This document shows positions 1-6,508 of a stretch of DNA of 9,207 bases, piece by piece (the stretch's first letter is position 1; each line of letters opens with the position of its first letter). The notes under the pieces are model-generated. The model was not told where the DNA came from and searched no databases. It saw only the letters and a program-made list of their open reading frames with translations. Position numbers and translations under genes: made by a program. The stretch comes from Chitinophagaceae bacterium. Lineage in GTDB: Bacteria > Bacteroidota > Bacteroidia > Chitinophagales > Chitinophagaceae. Location: contig JAGOUF010000051.1 of assembly GCA_018061385.1 (NCBI GenBank), positions 1 through 9,207 of the forward strand, in the 5' to 3' direction.

Positions 1-6
1 ATTGTT

Positions 7-114
7 TTACAGCCATGCATTTGTAATTAGTTTTTCGCTTGCATGGTTTTGGGAAAGATTTAAAAGTTTATTTATTGGCAACTTTATTTTAAAGGGCATA
101 GAGTTTGGTATCAT
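7..114 (-). pseudogene. Possible second fragment of the YceI-like gene
   Basis: A 35-residue frame begins at an ATG that overlaps the TGA of the preceding remnant (ATGA) and ends with TAA. Its translation contains FKIKLPINKLLN and EKLITNAWL. These loosely resemble the central YceI stretch, where a strand of the form FxVPVKSLKS is followed by a conserved Lys/Leu-rich segment. If so, the bases encoding roughly 20 residues between the two fragments were lost together with the frame. The similarity is weak and could be chance, and the window ends before any C-terminal part could be seen. Confidence 0.25.
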
Positions 115-266
115 TTATAGCTTGATTCCATTTCCCAATTGTGTAGGGTAGATGTTCCATTGATTTTGATTGATGGAGCGTCTTTAATTGTGTAGTTGGT
201 TTGTGCTTGGCTAATATTAAATGTAGTGAGTATTAAAAAAGCCAAAATTTGAATTCCTCTTTTCAT
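111..266 (-). pseudogene. Broken YceI-like secreted protein, N-terminal remnant
   Basis: This 51-residue frame starts with a good signal peptide (MKRGIQILAFLILTTFNISQAQ) followed by YTIKDAPSIKINGTSTLHNW, which resembles the first strands of Bacteroidota YceI-like proteins (periplasmic lipocalin-fold proteins that bind polyisoprenoids, usually about 180-200 residues). The frame then stops at TGA, so most of the beta-barrel is missing. I chose the internal Met at 264-266 because it places the signal peptide at the N terminus; a start at 318-320 would add 18 residues before it. Downstream sequence in another frame (7-114) may be a further fragment, which points to decay by deletion or frameshift rather than a real small protein. 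The alternative is a genuine 51-residue secreted peptide or a sequencing error. The family call rests on memory of the motif and is moderate. Confidence 0.5.
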
Positions 267-322
267 TGTTTCGATTTTTAATTTTGATAATGTAAAATTG
301 CATTGAGAAAACAAAAGCACAT

Positions 323-336
323 TTGATGAACATCAA
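323..336. promoter_or_regulatory. FNR/CRP-family binding site
   Basis: TTGATGAACATCAA is an exact match to the TTGAT-N4-ATCAA consensus of the FNR/DNR branch of CRP-family regulators, which respond to oxygen or nitric oxide. It lies 57 bases upstream of the preferred start of the minus-strand YceI-like remnant and 160 bases upstream of the divergent DUF2461 gene. The position favours control of the broken gene. Which regulator binds is inference. Confidence 0.6.
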
Positions 337-344
337 CAGATATA

Positions 345-358
345 ATGACAGTTGTCAT
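345..358. promoter_or_regulatory. Second palindrome, possible operator
   Basis: ATGACAGTTGTCAT is a perfect inverted repeat (ATGACA and TGTCAT around GT). Its centre is 22 bp from the centre of the FNR-type box, about two helical turns, so both sites would face the same side of the DNA. I do not recognise the regulator. A dyad this perfect beside another is more likely an operator than chance. Confidence 0.45.
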
Positions 359-371
359 ATTTAAAACCATA

Positions 372-400
372 TAGCAATATATAATTTGAAGGAATTGCTA
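372..400. other. Inverted repeat in the divergent intergenic region
   Basis: TAGCAAT and ATTGCTA form 7-bp arms around a 15-base loop. The loop contains an AT-rich stretch (ATATAATTTG) that could act as a promoter for the DUF2461 gene. No T-tract follows, so it is not an obvious terminator. The function is unknown and chance is possible in DNA this AT-rich. Confidence 0.25.
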
Positions 401-495
401 CTTTCAACAAAAACGTATATTGTGTGTTTAGTAAATACCAACCAAATATTTGTTTTTCTTTTCGAGTTGTATTTTTAATTCATTAATAATTTTTT

Positions 496-1158
496 ATGCT
501 ACAAACAAGTACAATACTTTTTTTAAAAAATTTAGCTGCTAATAACAATAAAGAATGGTTTGATGCGAATAGAAAAACTTACGAAACAGCCAAAACCGAT
601 TATTTGAATTTTGTAACTACTGTATTAACTGAATTAAAAAAGATAGATACTAGTTTAGAATTTCTTGAACCTAAAAAATGTGTTTTTAGAATTAATAGAG
701 ATGTACGTTTTAGCAAAAACAAAGACCCTTATAAAAACAATATGGGTGCACACTTTACAATGGGTGGCAAACAACAACCAAGTGCAGGATATTACTTTCA
801 TTGCCAACCTAATGAAAGTTTTGTTGGTGGTGGCATTTGGATGCCAATGGCTAATGAATTAAAAAAAATTAGGCAAGAAGTAGATTATAATTATACTGAA
901 TTTAAAGACATTGTTTTCGCTACAAAATTCAAAAAAATATATAGTGGTTTAGATACGTCTGCTAAACTAAGTAGGCCACCAAAAGGTTATGAAGAAGATA
1001 ATGCAGCTATTGAATTTTTAAAGCTAAAAAGTTTTACTGCTACTACTCCAATTAGTAATGAAGATTTAACTAGCAAAGGTTTAATTAAAAAAGTAATTAC
1101 ACATTTTGAAGCTTTAATACCATTGATTCATTTTTTAAATAAAGCAGTAATAGAATAA
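496..1158 (+). CDS. DUF2461 family protein
   Basis: The 220-residue product matches the DUF2461 (TIGR02453) family, soluble proteins of similar length found in many bacteria and of unknown biochemical function. The family pattern is visible in order: FLKNLAANNNKEWFDANR at residues 9-26, the conserved core FRINRDVRFSKNKDPYKNNM at 64-83, GYYFH at 98-102, GGGIW at 111-115, and the C-terminal PPKGY segment at 161-165. There is no signal peptide or membrane segment, so it is probably cytoplasmic. The frame is complete and of normal length. The start ATG directly follows an AT-rich run with no Shine-Dalgarno sequence, as is usual for this phylum. It reads towards murI, with only 10 bases between the two stops, so it is probably a single-gene unit. 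The family assignment is confident; no function should be inferred. Confidence 0.9.
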   Translation: MLQTSTILFLKNLAANNNKEWFDANRKTYETAKTDYLNFVTTVLTELKKIDTSLEFLEPKKCVFRINRDVRFSKNKDPYKNNMGAHFTMGGKQQPSAGYYFHCQPNESFVGGGIWMPMANELKKIRQEVDYNYTEFKDIVFATKFKKIYSGLDTSAKLSRPPKGYEEDNAAIEFLKLKSFTATTPISNEDLTSKGLIKKVITHFEALIPLIHFLNKAVIE

Positions 1159-1164
1159 CAATCG

Positions 1165-1178
1165 TGGGTTACAACCCA
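1165..1178. terminator. Short hairpin between convergent genes
   Basis: TGGGTT and AACCCA form a perfect 6-bp dyad (or 5 bp with a TACA loop) in the gap between the DUF2461 and murI stops, overlapping the murI stop codon. There is no clear T-run on either side, so it would be a weak or Rho-assisted terminator at best. Confidence 0.25.
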
Positions 1179-2011
1179 ACATCTACATGCTTACTTTGAA
1201 TGTGTTTTCCAAAGAAAATTTCGGCTTGTTGATTAAAAGTCGCCACATCGTCTGTTGTATAAAAATTAACTGAATGTTCTTTTATACATATTGCATCTAT
1301 TTCTTTATGGCGTTGTAAATATTGTACTAAACTTTCTGCAACAATTTTTCCTTGAGAAATTATTTTAGTATCGGCAGGTGCATATTCAATTATTTTATCT
1401 AACAACAATGGGTAATGTGTGCAGGCCAATAAAATAGTATCTATACTAGGCGATTGTTTAATGAGTTGTTCAATATATTCCTTCACAAAAAAATCGGCTC
1501 CTTTAGTTGTATGTTCATTGTTTTCAATTAATGGAACCCACATTGGACAAGCTTGTTGAAACACTTGAATATTTGGATAAAATTTTTCTATTTCTATTGG
1601 ATAAGAATTGGATTGAACTGTACCATTTGTACCCAATACACCAACATGATTGGTTTGTGTAAAGTTGCCAATTACTTCAGTTGTTGGTCTAATAACGCCC
1701 AATACTTTTTTATTTGGATTATTAAGTAATGGTAAATTTTGCTGTTGAATATTTCTCAACGCTTTTGCCGATGCAGTATTACAAGCCAATATTACCAATG
1801 GGCAACCTTGATTAAAAAACCATTGTACACATTGCCAAGTGTATTGATATACTGTTTCAAAACTACGTGTACCATAAGGAGATCTTGCATTATCGCCCAA
1901 ATAAACAAAGTTGTTGTTGGGCAATAACTGTACAATTTCTTTTAATACCGTTAAGCCTCCATAGCCACTATCGAAAACCCCTATCGATCCTTTGTGTTGC
2001 ATAGTATTCAT
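1169..2011 (-). CDS. murI: Glutamate racemase
   Basis: The enzyme interconverts L- and D-glutamate without a cofactor, supplying D-Glu for peptidoglycan stem peptides in the cytoplasm. The 280-residue product shows the full Asp/Glu racemase pattern: GVFDSGYGGLTVLKEI at residues 11-26, YLGDNARSPYG at 37-47, the first catalytic cysteine in ACNTASA (Cys77), GVLGTNGTVQSNSY at 124-137, and the second catalytic cysteine with its neighbouring histidine in LLACTHYPLL (Cys197, His199). The length is typical and both half-sites look intact. The start at 2009-2011 is used, but a second ATG three codons in (2000-2002) is equally possible since neither has a clear ribosome binding site. It lies 34 bases downstream of the GHL10 hydrolase gene on the same strand with no terminator between, which suggests co-transcription in a cell-wall pair. 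Confidence 0.97.
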   Translation of the reverse strand: MNTMQHKGSIGVFDSGYGGLTVLKEIVQLLPNNNFVYLGDNARSPYGTRSFETVYQYTWQCVQWFFNQGCPLVILACNTASAKALRNIQQQNLPLLNNPNKKVLGVIRPTTEVIGNFTQTNHVGVLGTNGTVQSNSYPIEIEKFYPNIQVFQQACPMWVPLIENNEHTTKGADFFVKEYIEQLIKQSPSIDTILLACTHYPLLLDKIIEYAPADTKIISQGKIVAESLVQYLQRHKEIDAICIKEHSVNFYTTDDVATFNQQAEIFFGKHIQSKHVDVGL

Positions 2012-2045
2012 GTAGGTAGCATTATAGTGTAAAGTGTAATTAATC

Positions 2046-3518
2046 CTATTTCATTTCAACCCATTCGCTAATATTATTACTCCAATTTACGGTTGCTAAA
2101 AAAACTCTTTTCTTTAAATTAAACCATTTAAAAACATCAATATCTGTAGGTCCGCCATATAAAATTATTTGTACCAATGTAGCGTTTTGTAGTGTTGGTT
2201 CTTTGTTTTCATCTACAACAAAAACAATATATCCCTTTATTGATTCCTTGCCTTTATAAGAAATTTGATTGATGCCATCGTTTAGTTTTTCTACAATGGG
2301 TTTTTCTGGTGCAACACTATCAATCCAAGGCATTCTTGGTGGCAATGCAGGATATGCATAATAATTGTTTCTTAAACTATCGTTCCAACCGTTGGGGTTT
2401 TTATCAAAGGTTTTACTACTAAAATAAATACTGCCTTGTGTGGTTGAGTATGCTCTTAGTTTTTTAATTTGATTGGGCAATTCATTTTTATCTTTCCATG
2501 CAGCATTGGTTCCTGCTCTATAAATTCCATGCCCAATGTATATATGTTTTCCATAACCATATTTATTCCACCAATCTAACAACACATCATAATCTGCAAG
2601 CTTATGGCCAATTTCCCAATACAATTGTGGCGTAACATAATCTATCCAACCTTTTTCTAACCACATTAAAATATCAGCATATAAATCATCGTAGTTGGTT
2701 TGTCCACCTTTTGTTTCACTGCCTCTTGGGTCTTTCGATTTGTTTCTCCAAATTCCAAACGGGCTAATTCCAAATTTTACAAAAGGGTTTGCTGTACGAA
2801 TTGTTTGAAATAAATTCTTGATTATGCTATCGCAATTGCTCCTTCTCCAATCGTCTTTAGAGAATCCATTACCATATTTTTTATATGCAGCTTCATCGGG
2901 AAATTCTTTTCCTTCAATTCTGTAAGGATAAAAATAATCATCCATGTGAATGGCATCAACATCATAGCGTTCAACAATATCTTTTACCACTCTTTCAACA
3001 TGTTGTTGTACTTCTGGCAAACCGGGATTGAAGTATTTTGTTGTACCATAAGTTACAAACCACTCTGGATGAACTTTTGTAATATGTGATGGAGCAATTG
3101 AACTTTTGCCTACTCTAAAAACAGCTCTATATGGATTTAACCATGCATGAAATTCCATGCCTCTTTTATGCGTTTCAGTAATCATAAAATCCAATGGATC
3201 GTAATAAGGCGTTGGTGGCAAGCCTTGTTTACCTGTTAAATATTCACTCCAAGGTTCGTATTGAGAAGGGTAAAAAGCATCAGCAGCAGGGCGTACTTGT
3301 ACAATTACAGTATTCATGCCATTGCTTTTGTGCATTTCTAACACTTTAATAAACTCTGCTTTTTGGTCATCTACACTCAATCCTCTTTTACTTGGCCAAT
3401 CTATATTTTCTACAGACGCAACCCAAACACCTCTAAATTCATATATTGGTTGAGCTATGGTTTTAGTAGAAAAAAAACTACAAGCAATAACCATTAAAAA
3501 GTAGATACAATTTTTCAT
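2046..3518 (-). CDS. Secreted GHL10-family glycoside hydrolase (DigH/YngK-like)
   Basis: The 490-residue product belongs to the glycosyl hydrolase-like 10 family (Pfam PF02638), which includes E. coli DigH (YddW), a lipoprotein that cleaves denuded peptidoglycan glycan strands. An N-terminal signal peptide (residues 1 to about 22, with a hydrophobic core and an A-Q junction) indicates export. Family blocks follow in order: FRGVWVASVENIDWP at 28-42, QVRPAADAFYPS at 74-85, WLNPYR at 126-131, the acidic IHMDDYFYPY at 190-199, GISPFGIWRN at 250-259 and DYVTPQLYWE at 293-302. The last roughly 90 residues look like a beta-rich accessory domain, possibly fibronectin III-like. The start at 3516-3518 was preferred over an upstream ATG at 3543-3545: it puts the signal peptide first and lies four bases after the promoter-like TATCTTCG. 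No lipobox is obvious; a cysteine does lie inside the signal segment. The murI gene follows, consistent with a peptidoglycan role. The exact substrate is inference. Confidence 0.88.
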   Translation of the reverse strand: MKNCIYFLMVIACSFFSTKTIAQPIYEFRGVWVASVENIDWPSKRGLSVDDQKAEFIKVLEMHKSNGMNTVIVQVRPAADAFYPSQYEPWSEYLTGKQGLPPTPYYDPLDFMITETHKRGMEFHAWLNPYRAVFRVGKSSIAPSHITKVHPEWFVTYGTTKYFNPGLPEVQQHVERVVKDIVERYDVDAIHMDDYFYPYRIEGKEFPDEAAYKKYGNGFSKDDWRRSNCDSIIKNLFQTIRTANPFVKFGISPFGIWRNKSKDPRGSETKGGQTNYDDLYADILMWLEKGWIDYVTPQLYWEIGHKLADYDVLLDWWNKYGYGKHIYIGHGIYRAGTNAAWKDKNELPNQIKKLRAYSTTQGSIYFSSKTFDKNPNGWNDSLRNNYYAYPALPPRMPWIDSVAPEKPIVEKLNDGINQISYKGKESIKGYIVFVVDENKEPTLQNATLVQIILYGGPTDIDVFKWFNLKKRVFLATVNWSNNISEWVEMK

Positions 3519-3522
3519 GCTT

Positions 3523-3530
3523 CGAAGATA
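3523..3530 (-). promoter_or_regulatory. Bacteroidota -7 promoter element, GHL10-murI unit
   Basis: On the minus strand TATCTTCG differs by one base from the TAnnTTTG -7 element and ends four bases before the preferred ATG of the hydrolase gene. Transcription would start at or within a couple of bases of that ATG, implying a leaderless mRNA. No clear -33 element was identified. Confidence 0.4.
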
Positions 3531-3591
3531 AAATTTGCTGAACATAAAATATTAAATGTGGATGAATACCTAACATTATTCTGTTTAATAC

Positions 3592-3627
3592 ACAAAAGTC
3601 ATTGCAAAAAAATGTAATGACTTTTGT
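3592..3627 (-). terminator. Intrinsic terminator after the DUF4476 gene
   Basis: ACAAAAGTCATT and AATGACTTTTGT form a perfect 12-bp stem. It extends inward by a G-U, a C-G and an A-U pair to about 15 bp, closing on an A-rich hexaloop. It lies 19 bases past the DUF4476 stop, with the A/T run inside the stem base, as in bidirectional terminators. It would separate the DUF4476 transcript from the downstream GHL10-murI unit. Confidence 0.7.
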
Positions 3628-3646
3628 TTTCAAGAATAATATTCTT

Positions 3647-4342
3647 CTATCTATCGCCCAACCACTTCATAAAATCTTGTTTATAAGAATTAAAAGACAA
3701 TGCTTCTCCTAAAGAAAAATATAAATGCTTTTCCATACAAGTTTCATAAGCATTTTTTAAAAATTCTAGTCTGTTTGAATCTGAAAAAAACAATGCAGCC
3801 AGTTCTTTTATTTGTTGCACTTTAAACAATTTATTCTTCATTACAGCTTTTGCAGTAACCAGTTTATTGCCATCGTTAAAAGATTGTTCAACTTGAGTTT
3901 TAACTGATACAAACATTTCTGGTGTAACCTCAACACTGTTGTTGTAATCGTTTCCATTTTGATTACTACCTCCTCCAATTGAGTTATTGTCGTTCCAATC
4001 ATCATTACTTATAAAGCCTTCGTCCCAAACAACTTTACCAAAACGCAAAACAGTTATTTCCATTTGTTTTCCAGCGGTAAGGCGAATTGAGTTGTTGAAT
4101 ACTTCAACATAATTATTGCCTCCGTTATTTCTTCTTTGTAATTGATAAACAACTAAAGCATAATTACCAGGATTAAGATTTTCGAATGTTACCGAACAAT
4201 CTTTCAAATTTATTTTTCGTCCATTTAATTTAATTCTTAGATTGTTGTTGCCAGTTGTAGCAATGGTTAAATCTGCTTTTTGTTGAGCAAAACTTTCAAA
4301 ACCAAAAAAGGCAATGAATACAAGGAGTACAATTTTTTTCAT
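3647..4342 (-). CDS. Secreted DUF4476 domain protein
   Basis: The 231-residue product starts with a signal peptide (MKKIVLLVFIAFFGFESFAQ, likely cut after Ala19). It has three visible parts. Residues about 22-105 look like a small beta-sandwich, with SVTFENLNPGNYALVVYQ resembling PEGA or carboxypeptidase-regulatory-like folds. Residues about 113-135 form an Asn/Gly/Asp-rich low-complexity linker. Residues about 138-228 match DUF4476, with the pattern FFSDSNRLEFLKNAYETC followed by an aromatic-rich helix end. DUF4476 is common in exported Bacteroidota proteins and has no known function. The ATG at 4340-4342 is chosen because it gives a standard signal peptide; an ATG three codons upstream is possible. 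A candidate -7 box on the minus strand (TAATTTTA, 4362-4369) lies 19 bases before the preferred start. The gene appears monocistronic, divergent from psuK and ending at its own terminator. Confidence 0.82.
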   Translation of the reverse strand: MKKIVLLVFIAFFGFESFAQQKADLTIATTGNNNLRIKLNGRKINLKDCSVTFENLNPGNYALVVYQLQRRNNGGNNYVEVFNNSIRLTAGKQMEITVLRFGKVVWDEGFISNDDWNDNNSIGGGSNQNGNDYNNSVEVTPEMFVSVKTQVEQSFNDGNKLVTAKAVMKNKLFKVQQIKELAALFFSDSNRLEFLKNAYETCMEKHLYFSLGEALSFNSYKQDFMKWLGDR

Positions 4343-4450
4343 ACAAAACATATTTAAGAGTTAAAATTAGAATACTTAAATATGAATTCAAATTGTATGC
4401 TAAAAACAGGTTTTACCTAAAACTCAAATAGTTTTAATTTTCTTTAACAT

Positions 4451-4458
4451 TAACTTCG
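4451..4458 (+). promoter_or_regulatory. Bacteroidota -7 promoter element, psuK-psuG
   Basis: TAACTTCG matches TAnnTTTG except at one position and ends five bases before the psuK ATG. This spacing places the predicted transcription start almost on the start codon, so the mRNA is probably leaderless. The upstream stretch (TTTTAATTTTCTTTAACAT) is AT-rich with no clear -33 TTG. Confidence 0.45.
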
Positions 4459-4463
4459 CCGCC

Positions 4464-5405
4464 ATGAATAAACCTGTAATATGTATTGGTGCAGCCTTGG
4501 TAGATGAGTTGTATAGTGCCAACCATTCAATGTTAATGGCAACCACCAACGATGCAACAGTGCATAGAAGTGCTGGTGGTGTTGCAAGAAATATTGCTCA
4601 TCAACTAGCTTTATTGGGTGTGCCAGTGCAACTAATTAGTGTGTTTGGAAACGATGGTGAAGGCGATTGGCTAAAAACTATTTGTGGTTATGTAAACATT
4701 CAATTAGATGCCGCCATTACCAACAATGCATTAACTGGAAAATACACGGGCATTTTAAATTACGATAAAAGTTTATTTACTGCATTGTTAACCAACACAT
4801 CGTTGGATAGCCTTACACCTCAACATTTACAACAACATGAAAACCTGTTGGCTAGTGCGTTTACTATAATTGCAGATGCCAATATTCATACAGATACAGT
4901 TGCTTGGTTGGCCCAATTTTGTTTTAGAAAAAATATTCCATTTATTATAGAACCCGTTTCGGTACCTCCTGCACAAAAGTTTGCAAAAATGAATTTGCAA
5001 GGTGTACACATGGTTACACCTAATGAAGATGAGCTGCCTGCAATGTGCAGCAATGGTGGCAAAACAATTGAAGAACATGCACAAGAAATTTTAGATAGGG
5101 GTGTAGAAAAAATTTGGTTACACAGAGGTAAAGAAGGTTCAAGGTTATTTACCAAAGAAATGAACTATAGTTTAGCGGCTCCTGAAGTTGCTGAAATAAG
5201 AGATGTTACTGGTGCAGGAGATGGAAGTTTAAGTGGTTGGATTTTGGCTAAATACTTAGGAAAAGATGATGAAGAATGTTTGAAAATTGCCCATACATTA
5301 AGTGCCGAAATTTTACAAGTAAATGGTGCAATTGCCACACAATTAAATCAAGAAAAATTATTGGCATCGGTTGCTAAATATTACGAAGTGAGAGATTTTT
5401 TATAA
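4464..5405 (+). CDS. psuK: PfkB-family carbohydrate kinase, probable pseudouridine kinase
   Basis: The enzyme is predicted to phosphorylate pseudouridine with ATP to pseudouridine 5'-phosphate, the substrate of the following gene product. The 313-residue protein has the ribokinase/PfkB layout: the N-terminal strand with GAALVDELY at residues 9-17, PfkB signature 1 (HRSAGGVARNIAHQLALLG, 34-52), VTPNEDEL at 184-191, and signature 2 with the anion hole and catalytic aspartate in DVTGAGDGSLSGW (Asp253). Length is normal. PfkB kinases have varied substrates and cannot be told apart by these motifs alone. The specificity call rests mainly on psuG lying 63 bases downstream on the same strand, the classic salvage pair. 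Possible alternatives are a ribokinase, another nucleoside kinase or a sugar kinase. The protein is cytoplasmic. No transporter gene adjoins the pair, unlike the E. coli psu locus, which I recall as also carrying a transporter gene. Confidence 0.85.
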   Translation: MNKPVICIGAALVDELYSANHSMLMATTNDATVHRSAGGVARNIAHQLALLGVPVQLISVFGNDGEGDWLKTICGYVNIQLDAAITNNALTGKYTGILNYDKSLFTALLTNTSLDSLTPQHLQQHENLLASAFTIIADANIHTDTVAWLAQFCFRKNIPFIIEPVSVPPAQKFAKMNLQGVHMVTPNEDELPAMCSNGGKTIEEHAQEILDRGVEKIWLHRGKEGSRLFTKEMNYSLAAPEVAEIRDVTGAGDGSLSGWILAKYLGKDDEECLKIAHTLSAEILQVNGAIATQLNQEKLLASVAKYYEVRDFL

Positions 5406-5432
5406 TTGATTCTTTTCTTTTGGCCATTAAGT

Positions 5433-5455
5433 ATTTTCTTTTCTTAACAGAAAAT
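5433..5455 (+). other. AT-rich hairpin between psuK and psuG
   Basis: ATTTTCT and AGAAAAT form a perfect 7-bp stem with a 9-base loop, ending 13 bases before the psuG ATG in a pyrimidine-rich 63-base spacer. It has no T-run and is weak, so it could affect psuG translation or mRNA stability, or be chance. Confidence 0.25.
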
Positions 5456-5468
5456 TATTTAAAAAAAC

Positions 5469-6386
5469 ATGAATTCATTTTTACAAATAGCTCCTGAAGT
5501 TGCTGAAGCTTTGGACAACAACAAACCAATCGTTGCATTAGAAAGTACCATTATTTCTCATGGAATGCCTTATCCAAAAAATGTTGAAACTGCTTTGGCT
5601 GTAGAACAAACTGTTAGAGACAATGGTGCTGTGCCAGCTACTATTGCAATTATGCAGGGCAAATGTTATGTGGGTTTAACTGCTGCAGAAATTGAATTGT
5701 TTGGAAAAGAAAAAGATGTTTGGAAAGTAAGTTTAAGAGACATTCCCTATGTAATTGCACAACAATTATTTGGTGCAACAACTGTTGCAGCAACCATGCG
5801 TATTGCAGCAATGGCTGGTATACAAATTTTTGTAACTGGTGGAATTGGTGGTGTACATCGTGGTGCTGAAAAGAGCATGGACATTAGTGCAGACTTAACA
5901 GAAATGGCACAAACTAATGTAGCTGTTGTAAGTGCTGGTGTAAAATCTATTTTAGATATTGGTTTAACCTTAGAATATTTAGAAACTCAAGGTATTCCAG
6001 TAGTTACAATTGGTCAAGATGCTTTTCCGAGTTTTTATTCTAGAGAAAGTGGCTTTACGTCGCCTTTGCGTTTAGATACTCCTACAGCAATTGCAAAAAT
6101 GCTACAAACCAAATGGACATTGGGTTTAAACGGATCTGTAATGATTGCAAATCCTATTCAACCTCAACACGAAGTACCACAACCACAAATGGAGCAATAT
6201 ATTTTACAAGCATTAGAAGCAGCTTCTTTAGCTGGAATAAAAGGCAAAGCTGTAACTCCATTTTTGTTACAATATATTGCCAACCATACCAAGGGCGAAA
6301 GTTTAGAAGCCAATATTGCTTTAATAAAACACAATGCTGCAATTGGAGCACAAATTGCAGTACAATTATCTTGTTTAACTGCGTAA
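5469..6386 (+). CDS. psuG: Pseudouridine-5'-phosphate glycosidase
   Basis: The enzyme cleaves the C-C glycosidic bond of pseudouridine 5'-phosphate to uracil and ribose 5-phosphate (reversible in vitro), allowing pseudouridine from RNA turnover to be reused. The 305-residue product (E. coli PsuG is about 312) aligns by eye over its whole length: VALESTIISHGMP at residues 22-34 with the catalytic glutamate (Glu25), VTGGIGGVHRGAE at 122-134, the metal-binding region SMDISADLTEMA at 136-147, and the Schiff-base lysine in SAGVKSILDIG (Lys159), which corresponds to Lys166 in E. coli. The C-terminal WTLGLNGSVMIANPI motif is also typical. This fold was earlier called the indigoidine synthase A family (PF04227). 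It follows psuK in the same direction and ends before a strong terminator, so the pair forms one transcription unit. The protein is cytoplasmic and uses Mn2+ in characterised members. Confidence 0.96.
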   Translation: MNSFLQIAPEVAEALDNNKPIVALESTIISHGMPYPKNVETALAVEQTVRDNGAVPATIAIMQGKCYVGLTAAEIELFGKEKDVWKVSLRDIPYVIAQQLFGATTVAATMRIAAMAGIQIFVTGGIGGVHRGAEKSMDISADLTEMAQTNVAVVSAGVKSILDIGLTLEYLETQGIPVVTIGQDAFPSFYSRESGFTSPLRLDTPTAIAKMLQTKWTLGLNGSVMIANPIQPQHEVPQPQMEQYILQALEAASLAGIKGKAVTPFLLQYIANHTKGESLEANIALIKHNAAIGAQIAVQLSCLTA

Positions 6387-6477
6387 AAAATGTTGTTGAG
6401 TAACTTTTTTACAAAATAAGCGTTATACAACAAATACTTTTGAAACTCGTCGGAAGGTTGATAAAGTGTTTGCCTTT

Positions 6478-6508
6478 ATCCTGCTTAATCTTTAAGCAGG
6501 ATTTTTTT
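6478..6508 (+). terminator. Rho-independent terminator after psuG
   Basis: ATCCTGCTTAA and TTAAGCAGGAT form a perfect 11-bp stem with a TCT loop, followed by seven T residues (6502-6508). This is the clearest intrinsic terminator in the window and ends the psuK-psuG unit about 90 bases after the psuG stop. A second dyad just upstream, GATAAAG/CTTTATC (6460-6480), shares the bases ATC with the terminator stem. The T-run overlaps the stop codon of the convergent zinc-ribbon gene. On the minus strand the hairpin has no U-tract. Confidence 0.85.

Noticed and set aside
665..862. 65-codon plus-strand open frame inside the DUF2461 gene
   Set aside because: It overlaps a well-supported gene in another frame and has no family-like motifs.
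1739..1927. 62-codon plus-strand frame opposite murI
   Set aside because: It is antisense to conserved murI coding sequence and its composition looks like a shadow of it.
4827..5155. Two minus-strand frames opposite psuK
   Set aside because: They lie wholly antisense to the PfkB-family gene and show no recognisable protein features.
5178..5507. Exact 18-base repeat GCTCCTGAAGTTGCTGAA in psuK (5178-5195) and psuG (5490-5507)
   Set aside because: Both encode APEVAE in contexts that fit each family; shared codon bias makes coincidence the simplest explanation.
6113..6433. Three overlapping frames over the 3' part of psuG
   Set aside because: They are in other frames of a conserved enzyme gene and have biased, low-complexity translations.
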